Source: Algisphaera agarilytica (GTDB lineage Bacteria; Planctomycetota; Phycisphaerae; Phycisphaerales; Phycisphaeraceae). From it: DNA of 64,000 nt. The position numbers and the translations under genes are program-made. Below are positions 24,631-33,650 of the stretch, piece by piece. The notes below the pieces were generated by a model. That model saw only the letters and a list, made by a program, of their open reading frames with translations. It ran no database searches and was not told where the DNA came from. Each line of letters starts with the position of its first letter. Within the stretch, counting starts at the first letter, position 1. The stretch is from contig NZ_JACHGY010000001.1 of assembly GCF_014207595.1 (NCBI RefSeq), positions 1,054,001 to 1,118,000 on the forward strand, in the 5' to 3' direction.

Positions 24631-25515
24631 TTATTCGCCTGCGTAATACACGTGGCGGCTTACGAGACGATTTGCCGCCCACGTTAATCCCAAGATGATG
24701 AGAAAGAGAACAACGGCCATCGCGCAGGCGTACCCCATGTTGCTGTACTGAAAAGCATTTTGATAGATGTAGACCGCGTAGAACAACGCCGAGCGATCCG
24801 GGCCGCCGTCAGGCATCATGACGAAGGGCTTCACAAATTCTTGTACCCCAGCAATGATGCCCATGATCAGGTTGAAGTAGAGGACCGGCGAAACCACCGG
24901 AACCGTGATGTGCCAAAACTGGTTAAACGGCCCCGCCCCATCAATGTCCGCCGACTCGTACAAGGAACGTGGCACATCCTGAAGGCCGGCGAGGAACAAG
25001 ACCATCGATCCGCCGATCTGCCAGACGGAAGACATAATCAGCATCGGCTTGGTCCATGCGGGGTCGCCGGTCCACTGCGGCCCCTCAATACCCACCAAAG
25101 TCAACGCATGGTTGATTAATCCCAAGTCGCCATTGAAGAGCCAGATCCAGATCATGCCCACCGCCACCAGCGGCACGATTGCCGGGATGTAGTAGCAGGT
25201 GCGGAATACAGAACGGCCCAAGATCGGACGGTTCAATAGCACCGCCACAACCAACGACAAGCCCAGCGACATCGGAACCGCGAATAACGAGTAGACCATG
25301 GTGTTCCACAAGGCCCGCCAGAACACGCCGTCGACCACCATCTCGCGGTAATTCATACTGCCGACCCAGACGGGCTTACGTAGGACGTCGTAATCGGTGA
25401 ACGAGTAGTAGACTGCCATGCCGATCGGGTAAAGGCTGAAAACCAGCGCGCCGATGACCCAAGGGCTCACGAATAGCAGGCCGGAGGTCAAGCGCCGGCG
25501 GGTATCGCGTGTCAT
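24631..25515 (-). CDS. Sugar ABC importer permease, MalF/UgpA-like
   Basis: 294 residues from ATG 25515 (MTRDTRRRLTSGLLFVSPW); this start overlaps the binding-protein stop as ATGA. Six membrane helices, with an EAA-type loop, YESADIDGAGPFNQFWHITVP, before the last two. It forms the importer channel with the 449-residue permease, fed by the lipoprotein encoded just upstream. Family is firm; sugar specificity is not visible but the cluster contains a beta-mannosidase, so manno-oligosaccharides are a candidate. Confidence 0.93.
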   Translation of the reverse strand: MTRDTRRRLTSGLLFVSPWVIGALVFSLYPIGMAVYYSFTDYDVLRKPVWVGSMNYREMVVDGVFWRALWNTMVYSLFAVPMSLGLSLVVAVLLNRPILGRSVFRTCYYIPAIVPLVAVGMIWIWLFNGDLGLINHALTLVGIEGPQWTGDPAWTKPMLIMSSVWQIGGSMVLFLAGLQDVPRSLYESADIDGAGPFNQFWHITVPVVSPVLYFNLIMGIIAGVQEFVKPFVMMPDGGPDRSALFYAVYIYQNAFQYSNMGYACAMAVVLFLIILGLTWAANRLVSRHVYYAGE

Positions 25516-26915
25516 TGCTCCGCCCACTCTTTCATCCGCTGTTCGCCAGTCAGGGCCCACCTCTGGCATTCCCGGTCGAACTTGCGCTGGATGCGCCGAC
25601 CGGCATCCGACAAAGCCTCTTCCGGCTCAGCCAACCCCGTATACACACGATTCGCCGCCAGAGCCAACTCGTCGCGGTACTCGCTCCAGATCGACAGCTT
25701 TGGAATCGGTTCGGCGTGCGGGCTGCTAGCAAGTTCGATAAACACACCGATTGCTGGATTTGGGTGATCTTCAATAAAGCTGTCAGAATATGCTGCGAGT
25801 GGACTGAACTTGCGGTGGCCAAGGCAAAGCTTTTCGATAGCGGGCCGACTTGCAAGGTATTTCATGAACTCAAACGCTTCGTCGATGTTCTTGGCTCCGC
25901 GTGGAATGACCACAACATCGCTGCTAATCAGGCTAATGTTTTGACCAATCAGATCACCTTTAGCCGGAAACGGCGCGGCGCCCCAATCCAAGGCCGGGGC
26001 GTATTGATCGATGAAGTTGTACATCCACACCCCCTGCATCACCATGGCGACCCGGCCATCCAAAAATGGGTTCTGCGGCGAAGCAAATTCGCCTGTCGAG
26101 TCGCCGAAGCGTTGGTAGTTCACGATGCCGTACTTCTCGGTGTAGCTCCCAAACCAGCTCATTGCTTCGATGTTTGCTGGGTGTGTGGCGGTGACCACAT
26201 CACCACCGTCCCAAAGCTCGGCCCCAAACCAAGCCCCCCACTGCTCGTTCCACCAGCCCGGCTCGTTTGGATTGAAGCCCACACGCAATAACCGAAAATC
26301 TTTTGCAGCTTTTTCTTGCTCGGTGAGCTCGGGGTAGTAAAGCTGAACCGGCTCGCCCCCACGGATCACCTCCACGTAAGTGAGTCGCTCGGCCATTTCG
26401 TCGAGCTCAGCCAAAGTGACAGGTGGAATCTCGGGGTCCAGTCCCGCTTCACGGAACATGGCTTTGTTCCAATGCAAAGCAGTGGTAGCCGGGGTGGTGG
26501 GCAAAGCCCACATGAATCCACGGTGCTCGCAAAGGCTCCATAGCGATGGAAGGTAATCTTGCTTTTGAATCCCGCCTTGTTCCAGTCGGCGGTTGAGCGG
26601 TGTCAGCGCTCCTTTTTCTGCCAGGGTCGCGACGTTGCGGTCCCACAAGCCTGCAAGATCGGGTGGGTTTCCTCCTGCCGTCGCCAAGAGCAGTTTGTGC
26701 TCGATCTGACTTACTGTAAGGCGTTGGACGAAGATGCGGTCTTGCGAGACATTGAAATCGTCGATGACCGATTGGATGGCGTCTCCCTCAAATCCTGCCC
26801 ACTTCTCCCAATACGTCACAATGATCCGTCCGTCGGGCGTGTATTCGGGGTCTGAGCCACTGCAACCGGTCATAAAACAAGACAGGAAAAGGATATGTGT
26901 CAAAATCAAGCGCAT
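25512..26915 (-). CDS. Sugar ABC importer substrate-binding lipoprotein
   Basis: 467 residues from ATG 26915, preceded by AGGA; the frame extends upstream to 27035 but this start gives a lipoprotein signal (LILTHILFLSCFMTGC, lipid-attached Cys). The mature part (IIVTYWEKWAGFEGDAIQSV) is a family 1 extracellular solute-binding protein with the WNKAMFREAGLDP block. It would be anchored to a membrane and deliver oligosaccharides to the two downstream permeases. First gene of the three-gene unit; the promoter region at 26916-27047 is shared with a divergent secreted-protein gene. Confidence 0.93.
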   Translation of the reverse strand: MRLILTHILFLSCFMTGCSGSDPEYTPDGRIIVTYWEKWAGFEGDAIQSVIDDFNVSQDRIFVQRLTVSQIEHKLLLATAGGNPPDLAGLWDRNVATLAEKGALTPLNRRLEQGGIQKQDYLPSLWSLCEHRGFMWALPTTPATTALHWNKAMFREAGLDPEIPPVTLAELDEMAERLTYVEVIRGGEPVQLYYPELTEQEKAAKDFRLLRVGFNPNEPGWWNEQWGAWFGAELWDGGDVVTATHPANIEAMSWFGSYTEKYGIVNYQRFGDSTGEFASPQNPFLDGRVAMVMQGVWMYNFIDQYAPALDWGAAPFPAKGDLIGQNISLISSDVVVIPRGAKNIDEAFEFMKYLASRPAIEKLCLGHRKFSPLAAYSDSFIEDHPNPAIGVFIELASSPHAEPIPKLSIWSEYRDELALAANRVYTGLAEPEEALSDAGRRIQRKFDRECQRWALTGEQRMKEWAEQ

Positions 26916-27007
26916 GATTGATTCCTGCGTCTTGAATTCGGGATGGAGATCTACGGCTTGAAACACTTTACAGATGATAAAATACCACTTAACTAAAGTA
27001 AACCGAT

Positions 27008-27035
27008 ACAGTATAATTTTAGCATCCTGTGTCAA
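27008..27035 (-). promoter_or_regulatory. Candidate promoter of the sugar importer operon
   Basis: On the minus strand TTGACA (27035-27030) is followed after 16 bases by TACTGT (27013-27008), a good -35 with a weak -10. ATTTTAG and ACTAAAG elements, recurring at other promoters of this window, flank or overlap it. It lies about 95 bp before the binding-protein ATG. Confidence 0.45.
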
Positions 27036-27047
27036 CCCCTTCTCTTT

Positions 27048-29177
27048 TTGATTGGCAAGCCCTTGCGCCGACTCAGATTCAAGCTAGCAGTACTGGCCGC
27101 CTCTTTGGCCTGCCTACTTACAGTCAACAGCAGATCAAGCGAAGTACCCGCGCCGTTGTCGACAGATACCCAGGACTGGTTTGGCTGGAATGGAGAGAAG
27201 CTGGCCGAGCCCCACGCAAAGAAATCCGACGCTAATCGTGGTTTGCACATCAGATCAGGAGGGCTCAAGAATCATGCAGTCTTCCTGAAGCAGCCACTCG
27301 AAGGAGCTTTCGATTTATCGATCTCACTCGAGCCCTTTGATGGCACAGCAACCCATGGCGTCATCCTCGCGGAGAATCGCTCAGGCATGCCGGATCCAAG
27401 CAACTGGGTAGCCATCGAACGCCTGCCGTCTGATGGCCACGTCGCAGTGCGAATCCACGGGGTTCGCGATGGGCAACCAATCGAAATTCAGCCGCCGCGG
27501 CTGGCCCTCATTGAAGATGGATCGAGCGAGGACACCCTTCGTGATTCGATAGCACGCGGAATCCTATTCCCGCCTGACGATCCACCACGGTTGCGGGTCA
27601 TGCGAAACACCCTGGGGGGGGTGTTTCATTTTTTGTTTTCAGACCACCGTCTAATTGATGGGGAGATGGCTCGTGGCTGGTCGGAGCTTCCCACCCTTAG
27701 CGACCGCGATGGAGCTGCGTATTTCTTTGGTGTATACGCAAGCGATCTCTCGCCAAACCAATACGCGGTGTTCTCTTCTCCAACATCTTCGCCGATGCCG
27801 GCTACCGATAACCATCCATCCGACCAATATTTTGGAGCCAATCGCCGCGGCTATACCTGGGCCGGCTACCACGGCGACGCGGTTGTGGTGAGTTTCGACG
27901 AACGGGCCGATTGGCCAGACGCAAAGTTCGTATTCTGGTCCGAAGCGAACTATATCCCGTGGTGGCATATCAACGATCACGTATCACTGACTTACGAATT
28001 TGTTGAAATTTGGGGAGGGGGTACGGTCGGCTGTAACGAGCCTATGTCAGACCACCTCCTGCGGTGGACCCGGGCTAAGATCATTGAATCTAATCCCGCC
28101 CGCGTGGTGGTTCAGTGGGACTACACCCTTATTACCAGCAACTACCAGTGGTGGAACAGCCACCCCAGCATCCGCCCCACAGTCCGGGAAACGTTCACGT
28201 TCTATCCCGATGGCGTAGGGGTGCGCAAGGTGACCTATCGGCCGCCTCTCGAAGACAAGGACACGCATCACAAGTGGGGCCACGAACTCGGCGAGATCAT
28301 CGTCAGCTTCGGCGGAGGCAAGTTCAGTCACGATTTTCTCACCACCCCCTCGCTTTCGGTTTTCGACCTTAAAGACGAACGCCACGACTACAGTTGGGAC
28401 ACCAGCAAACCAACCGGAAATACTTGGACCCACCAGACCGAGGGGTGGCCCGCGGTCATCATCCAGAGCAACTTCAAGAAAGGATTGGCTAGCCCGTTTA
28501 TTGCTTTTGCGCAAGATGAGAGAGTACACGAATTCACTTCACCCACTGTGCCGATTCAATTCGGCAGCGACTGGGAGCTCAACGCCTGGCCAGGCCCGGA
28601 AGAGTTCACCGACGATGCCGGACGCCTTGACCTCGGCGGCTTTTCACATTGGCCGGTCATGAAACAACCCTACGATTCGCGTAGCTGGATCGGCAGTACC
28701 GTCTTACGCGAGCCACGGCACCTCTCGCTTATCTCCGTGCTCAGCGGGCCCGGTGGTTACGAATGGCCTGTCGGCCCAAAGAAACGAACCTTCGCCATGC
28801 TGATCGGCCTGAACAACGATCCACAAAGCGGCGAGGCCAACGCCCGGAAGCTGACTCGATCCTGGATTTACCCCGGCCGCGTCTCAAACGTAACTACAGA
28901 TTTTGAATTTGCCTCATTTGATTATTACGAACGGGCAATACGCTTCCGCGCGACCGGCGAATCCTCCAGGCTACAGTTCACATTGACCCCCGAAGCCGAT
29001 ATCCACCACCCCGTAATCATCGTCGAAGACTGGAAGCTCGCAACCCAAGAGGTCAAGGTTACGATCAATGGCACCTCGCTCTCAAAATCCAAATACGCTG
29101 CGGCCATCGAAAATGGCAGACTGATTCTTTGGCTTGATACGTCCATCCGGCAAGCCACATCGATCCAGATCGAGTAG
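27048..29177 (+). CDS. Large secreted protein of unrecognised family (709 aa)
   Basis: Begins at TTG 27048 or TTG 27063; either gives a signal peptide (RFKLAVLAASLACLLTVNS). The mature protein shows, from about residue 75, a region with beta-strand character (AFDLSISLEPFDGTATHGVI), then YFGANRRGYTWAGYHGDAVV, IPWWHINDHVSLTYEFVEIW, YQWWNSHPSIRPTVRETF and HHKWGHELGEIIVSFGGG, rich in aromatic and His residues as in polysaccharide-degrading or binding proteins. I recognise no named family; I make no enzymatic claim. It is divergent from the sugar importer and convergent with the beta-mannosidase, so it belongs to this glycan cluster by position. No PEP-CTERM tail. Confidence 0.75.
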   Translation: MIGKPLRRLRFKLAVLAASLACLLTVNSRSSEVPAPLSTDTQDWFGWNGEKLAEPHAKKSDANRGLHIRSGGLKNHAVFLKQPLEGAFDLSISLEPFDGTATHGVILAENRSGMPDPSNWVAIERLPSDGHVAVRIHGVRDGQPIEIQPPRLALIEDGSSEDTLRDSIARGILFPPDDPPRLRVMRNTLGGVFHFLFSDHRLIDGEMARGWSELPTLSDRDGAAYFFGVYASDLSPNQYAVFSSPTSSPMPATDNHPSDQYFGANRRGYTWAGYHGDAVVVSFDERADWPDAKFVFWSEANYIPWWHINDHVSLTYEFVEIWGGGTVGCNEPMSDHLLRWTRAKIIESNPARVVVQWDYTLITSNYQWWNSHPSIRPTVRETFTFYPDGVGVRKVTYRPPLEDKDTHHKWGHELGEIIVSFGGGKFSHDFLTTPSLSVFDLKDERHDYSWDTSKPTGNTWTHQTEGWPAVIIQSNFKKGLASPFIAFAQDERVHEFTSPTVPIQFGSDWELNAWPGPEEFTDDAGRLDLGGFSHWPVMKQPYDSRSWIGSTVLREPRHLSLISVLSGPGGYEWPVGPKKRTFAMLIGLNNDPQSGEANARKLTRSWIYPGRVSNVTTDFEFASFDYYERAIRFRATGESSRLQFTLTPEADIHHPVIIVEDWKLATQEVKVTINGTSLSKSKYAAAIENGRLILWLDTSIRQATSIQIE

Positions 29178-29287
29178 TCACTGCCCAGAGAAGTACCAAG
29201 CCCTAGCCTGCTAGAGCCGACCAGCCCCAATAACGTTACAGATGTTCCCCTAATCGGCTCATCCGCTTCGAGCCATGTACACAAGAA

Positions 29288-29334
29288 AACCCTGACTGCA
29301 TCTAAAGCGAACCGCTTCGTAGACAGTCAGGGTT
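29288..29334. terminator. Bidirectional terminator between convergent genes
   Basis: AACCCTGACTG (29288-29298) pairs perfectly with CAGTCAGGGTT (29324-29334); the loop has an inner pairing AAGCG/CGCTT. It sits in the gap between the stops of the secreted-protein gene (plus) and the beta-mannosidase gene (minus), where a two-way terminator is expected. T tracts are short on both sides. Confidence 0.65.
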
Positions 29335-29371
29335 ATCTCGGAGGCCGGGTCCCCACCCGCGATGGCCTTAC

Positions 29372-31900
29372 TCAGTTGGCATAGGTATTAAGAAGATGCT
29401 TAACCTCAAGCTTCTGAATGAATTGCTCATGATCCAAAGGCTGATTTACTTTGACATGAACTGTTTTGGGCTGCCCCCCTCGCAGGTGGAAGAAATTATC
29501 GCTGCATCGCAAATCAACCTCGGGATGCGTCAACCAGACCCAAGCGGCACACCGCTCAGCCTTAATTGTCACATCAAAACCACTCTTGTTTGCTTCACAC
29601 CCGACGACAGCCAACTCCGGATTGCTTAGACCCATGTGCTTGGGGCGCTCAAAGAATAGATTGGCAGACAAGACATCTTGAGCGTCTTCCGGCTCGAATT
29701 CAAGCCAAAGTGCCACAGAACTTTTGCCGTATTCTGCCAGCTGATCCGCGAGATCGATCCAATACACTGGTCGGCCCATCATCGGCTTTGCGGTAATCTC
29801 GGCCTCCCCCGACTTAATGGCTTCGCCAGTCAAAGCTGTGAGTGTCCACGTCAGCCTACCCTTCACCCAACGAGATTCTTCGTGCGTGAGATGAACTTCC
29901 ACGACACCATCTTTTGCGGAAACCACCGAAAGCAGGCGCGGAGCAAAACTCCGCCTCATCACATAATGAAGCCCCTTCCATCTCCCGTAATAGTCGATGG
30001 ACGACCAACTCGGCCCGGGCCACACGTCGTTGAGCTGCCAATACAATGCACCCATGGTTCGTGGAGCACAACGTCGCCAGTGTTCAACAGCAGTTTGGAC
30101 GCAATGAGACTGAAGGATCTGGGTCAACCACAGCGTGTGTTCAAAATCGTGCGGCAGCTTGAACCAACGCGCCAGATCATACATGATCCGCCCCGTGCCA
30201 GCTCCCGCGCGTTGGCGGTGGTCCACCACTTGCGAACACAGATTGCCGTCTCCAAGAGAGTGATCAATCACCGCAGCCATCGTCTTTGGCTCGGGGAAGC
30301 CCTGGAAGCCAAACTCGCTCGCAAAACGCGGTGCGGTTTCGCGATACCAATCGATATCTTCGCCAGAGTGCCATACGCCCCAGACATGGTTATCCCCACT
30401 GCGCTCGTCCATGACGTCGATGCGATCCCCGATGGTCTTGAGCGGACTACAAGGCCAGTACGTCGTATCGGGGGCGTTCTCCTTAACCACGGTTCCCAGC
30501 ATGCCATCAAAATCGAAGAACGGAAGGTACTGCTCCCATGACATCTTGCCGTTACCCGGGGTATCGGCCATATTCAGCCATTCGAGCTCGTTGTTTCCGC
30601 ACCACAGACAAATCGATGCGCGATGGTTTAAACGCTGCGTGGCTTGAATTGCTTCTTGGCGAACGTTCTCGATAAAGCTTGGATCAGTCGTCGGATATGG
30701 CGCACAGGCGAACATAAAGTCCTGCCAAACGCAGAGTCCGAGCTCATCGCAGATATCGTAGAACTCCTCAGACTCGTAAACCCCTCCGCCCCACACCCGG
30801 ATCATGTTCATATTGGCATCGACGGCATCACCCAGAAGTGACCGGATACGGCCTTTAGGGATGCGAGAAGGAATCACATCGGCTGGGATCCAATTGGCAC
30901 CTTTGGCAAAAAAACGCCGTCCGTTGGCTTCAAACGCAAAAGATTCACCCCATTCGTCGGCCTCCCGAACGAGCTTAAACTCACGAAGACCGATATGACG
31001 GCGAGCAACATCGAATACACCGCCCAATTCATCACGCAACTCTATCTCTACGTCATAGAGCGGCTGCTCGCCCATACCCGCCGGCCACCAGAGCTCGGGC
31101 TGCTCGATTAAAAGCTCGGCGTCCAAAACTCCATCTTTAGACTCAACATCACAGGAGGCAACCTCCATACCCAGTCGAGTGATCTTGATCTTCGATCGCA
31201 ACGCTGAATAGCCCTCGAACTGAGACAAAGGCGCCTCAACCCTAACCACTACGCCCTTCTGGCTATGTTGCTGACGGACACCCACTCTTTCCAAACGAGG
31301 AGTATCAAGCGCTACGAGGCGAATCGGTGCGTGTATACCCGAGGTCACGATCATCGGACCCCAATCCCATCCAAACTGCGACTGCTGCTTTCGGATCCAC
31401 GCACGCCCTTTCGCATCGGGCAAGTCCCAGAAAACATGCGGGATTGGAGCCTGCTTAATTTTTTCAAGACTGTAATTCACCGAAGATTCAAAAAAGACCT
31501 GAATCGAGTTTTCTCCAGCTACCAACGCCTGACGGACATCAAAGCGCCACCGACGGAACATGTTATTCGCGGCCCCGCACTCTTCCCCATTGACTACCAC
31601 ACGGGCGAGCGTATCCAAACCCTCGCAATCAAGTGCAACGCAGTTATACGACAGCCAGTCTTTGCTCACATCAAATACACGCTCGTAAACCCAGTCTGTC
31701 TTACCAACCCACTGGACCTGGTGCTCGTTCATGCGGTAATAGGGATCGGGCACCAATCCTGCGGCAAGTAAATCCGCATGTACACACCCAGGGACCTGCC
31801 CAGGGAGGTCGTACTGGCCGTCTTTGCTACGAAGAGACCAAGTGCCGCCCAAGTCAAGCACTTGGGCGGTGTCGGCATGAGACGTTAAGTTGGCTGTCAT
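29372..31900 (-). CDS. GH2 beta-mannosidase
   Basis: 842 residues, typical of GH2 beta-mannosidases. The N-terminal sugar-binding domain has LDLGGTWSLRSKDG and VPGCVHADLLAAGLVPDPYYR, both hallmarks of the mannosidase branch. Acid/base E438 lies in WCGNNELEW and nucleophile E529 in FASEFGFQGFP. No signal peptide: a cytoplasmic exo-enzyme releasing mannose from beta-1,4 manno-oligosaccharides. Its start follows the LacI gene stop by 6 bp, so the two are co-transcribed. The nearby importer probably supplies its substrate. Confidence 0.95.
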   Translation of the reverse strand: MTANLTSHADTAQVLDLGGTWSLRSKDGQYDLPGQVPGCVHADLLAAGLVPDPYYRMNEHQVQWVGKTDWVYERVFDVSKDWLSYNCVALDCEGLDTLARVVVNGEECGAANNMFRRWRFDVRQALVAGENSIQVFFESSVNYSLEKIKQAPIPHVFWDLPDAKGRAWIRKQQSQFGWDWGPMIVTSGIHAPIRLVALDTPRLERVGVRQQHSQKGVVVRVEAPLSQFEGYSALRSKIKITRLGMEVASCDVESKDGVLDAELLIEQPELWWPAGMGEQPLYDVEIELRDELGGVFDVARRHIGLREFKLVREADEWGESFAFEANGRRFFAKGANWIPADVIPSRIPKGRIRSLLGDAVDANMNMIRVWGGGVYESEEFYDICDELGLCVWQDFMFACAPYPTTDPSFIENVRQEAIQATQRLNHRASICLWCGNNELEWLNMADTPGNGKMSWEQYLPFFDFDGMLGTVVKENAPDTTYWPCSPLKTIGDRIDVMDERSGDNHVWGVWHSGEDIDWYRETAPRFASEFGFQGFPEPKTMAAVIDHSLGDGNLCSQVVDHRQRAGAGTGRIMYDLARWFKLPHDFEHTLWLTQILQSHCVQTAVEHWRRCAPRTMGALYWQLNDVWPGPSWSSIDYYGRWKGLHYVMRRSFAPRLLSVVSAKDGVVEVHLTHEESRWVKGRLTWTLTALTGEAIKSGEAEITAKPMMGRPVYWIDLADQLAEYGKSSVALWLEFEPEDAQDVLSANLFFERPKHMGLSNPELAVVGCEANKSGFDVTIKAERCAAWVWLTHPEVDLRCSDNFFHLRGGQPKTVHVKVNQPLDHEQFIQKLEVKHLLNTYAN

Positions 31901-31906
31901 TCTTAC

Positions 31907-32932
31907 TTATTCTTTCACGCGGGTTGAATCCCTCTGAACCAGCTTTCCCGGCACCCGCAGATGGACCAATGGCTGAGGCTTGTCTATGAGCTGCAAAACT
32001 CGATCAAAGGCATGAGCCCCGATTGCATGTAGGTCGATGTGGATAGTAGTCAGAGCCGGACGCAGGTAACGGACCGGCTCAATATCGTCGAAGCCCACGA
32101 TGCTGAGGTCGCCCGGGATTTCAAGCCCCGCGTCATGAGCAGCATCGTAAGCCCCGATCGCCAGATAGTCCCCACCAGCAAACACCGCAGTGACGCCACT
32201 CGATCTCGACAGAACATTCGCTAGTGCGGTGCGGCCTCCGGGCGGTGAGAAGTCTTGGAACTCCACGAGATCTTCGTCCAACTCGATACCGGCTTCTTGC
32301 ACCGCCATGCGATAGCCCAAATACCGTTCCTGAGCATCAACATTGTCAACGTTACCGCCCAAAAAAGCGATCCGGCTGTGCCCTAGTTCAATCAAGTGCC
32401 GGGTCGCCAGCCATGAACCCTCGATGTTCTCCGGGCGGACCGAGTCGGCCACCACGTGTGGCGTCGAGGGAGAAACCATCACCGTAGGCTTGCTCGATTT
32501 GGATATCGAACGCAATATCTCCAAGGAGGGGCGCCCCGTGATCAAGCACCCATCCAACGCATCAAGATTTACTTGAGGCGGCAGCTTCCCGGCTGTGTCG
32601 GGCTCGGGGACCTGGAAAAACGAAAGCCTGGCCCCGAGTTTTTGCGCATGAATCGAAGCCCCAGCCAAGACCTGACCGTAGTAGCTGTGGCTGCTATCCG
32701 CCCAGGCGTCAAACGCTAGAAATCCATATTGACCGATTTCCCCCTGAGAATCCCGTCCACCTAGACGACGAGCAGCGGTATTCGGTCGAAAGCCAAGATC
32801 TTTGATGGCCTTGCGGATCCGGTCACGTGTCTGATCCGAAACCCCCCGGCGGTTGTTGATGACCAACGAGACCGCCGACTTCGAGACACCGCAGCGCTCC
32901 GCAACTTCTTTGATACCTACTTTTTCCGACAT
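31907..32932 (-). CDS. LacI-family transcriptional regulator (mannosidase operon)
   Basis: 341 residues. N-terminal HTH and hinge: IKEVAERCGVSKSAVSLVIN, then LGFRPNTAARRLGG. The sugar-binding core follows, with IAFLGGNVDNVDAQERYLGY and LSIVGFDDIEPVRYLRPALTTI, typical of GalR/LacI proteins. It is the first gene of a two-gene unit with beta-mannosidase, which suggests an autoregulated local repressor. Its promoter at 32991-33019 contains CTAAA elements that could be its operator and that recur near the sugar importer and other genes here. Confidence 0.93.
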   Translation of the reverse strand: MSEKVGIKEVAERCGVSKSAVSLVINNRRGVSDQTRDRIRKAIKDLGFRPNTAARRLGGRDSQGEIGQYGFLAFDAWADSSHSYYGQVLAGASIHAQKLGARLSFFQVPEPDTAGKLPPQVNLDALDGCLITGRPSLEILRSISKSSKPTVMVSPSTPHVVADSVRPENIEGSWLATRHLIELGHSRIAFLGGNVDNVDAQERYLGYRMAVQEAGIELDEDLVEFQDFSPPGGRTALANVLSRSSGVTAVFAGGDYLAIGAYDAAHDAGLEIPGDLSIVGFDDIEPVRYLRPALTTIHIDLHAIGAHAFDRVLQLIDKPQPLVHLRVPGKLVQRDSTRVKE

Positions 32933-32990
32933 ATTGAACTCTAGATTTGTGCTGTGAACGCAAAGAACGCCCGGACCACTAAACCGCTAA

Positions 32991-33019
32991 AGTATGCTTG
33001 ACTAGGACTAAAATGTCAA
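32991..33019 (-). promoter_or_regulatory. Promoter of the LacI/beta-mannosidase unit
   Basis: Minus strand TTGACA (33019-33014), 17-base spacer, CATACT (32996-32991), about 60 bp upstream of the LacI ATG. CTAAA elements are present at 32979, 32987 and 33008 inside and next to it, so a regulator bound there would block RNA polymerase. Confidence 0.6.
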
Positions 33020-33550
33020 GCAAAACATCCCTTCGCCGCATGGGTATTTAGTGTTTTTTTCAATAAATATATATGTTTAAATTATTTATATAACTTTTTG
33101 CTCCCTTTATTCCGCTGAACTGCGCATTCATCATACGCTCTAATCCAAAATCGACTTTCGCCAGGCTGTTTTTTCAACCCCCAGGTTAGCCCATTAGGGA
33201 TTAACTGAACACGAGACACACAGACAAGAGCAAGACCATTAAATGGCAGCCCGCACACTCTTAAGCGACCCCAGCTTGCAGGGCGTCTCGGTGGCCACGG
33301 AATCTTCGCTTATACGAAACAAGGCTGCTCGAGACACGAAAACCCGAAAGACGATCGATGGAATAGGCCTCGCGTACACCGCCATGAAAAGCCGCAGCCG
33401 AAAAACCCCAAGTCGGACGCTTTTGAAAAATACCCACAAAAGCCAGCCAACTAAACTTCATTAAACCGCATAGATTCACTTAAATAAGCATTTTAAGACC
33501 TTTTACACCATCGGCACTAACACATAGTGGGCAAAAACTTAAAATAATAC

Positions 33551-33578
33551 TTGACAGTGCAGTATATTTTAGTAGAAT
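33551..33578 (+). promoter_or_regulatory. Promoter of the PEP-CTERM gene at 33651
   Basis: TTGACA (33551-33556), 16-base spacer, TAGAAT (33573-33578), a near-consensus housekeeping promoter, 73 bp before the ATG. TTTTAG occurs in the spacer and again 21 bases downstream (GTTTTAGTTC), i.e. two helical turns apart. Confidence 0.65.
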
Positions 33579-33650
33579 TTGCGTACGTTTTAGTTCTAGG
33601 CCAACTTAAATTGGCATCATTTCATTTAATCACGAGGAAAGGAAGAGATC

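Larger units (their letters stand above)
32933..33650. other. AT-rich intergenic region with two promoters, no convincing gene
   Basis: About 720 bp. It contains the minus-strand promoter of the LacI/mannosidase unit and the plus-strand promoter of the PEP-CTERM gene, listed separately, and a very AT-rich section at 33050-33100. A 73-codon frame at 33243-33464 has no ribosome site or resemblance to a known protein, and I do not call it. Confidence 0.5.

Noticed and set aside
33243-33464. 73-codon plus-strand frame before the PEP-CTERM gene
   Set aside because: No ribosome site, odd composition and overlap with an equally long frame on the other strand; looks like chance.
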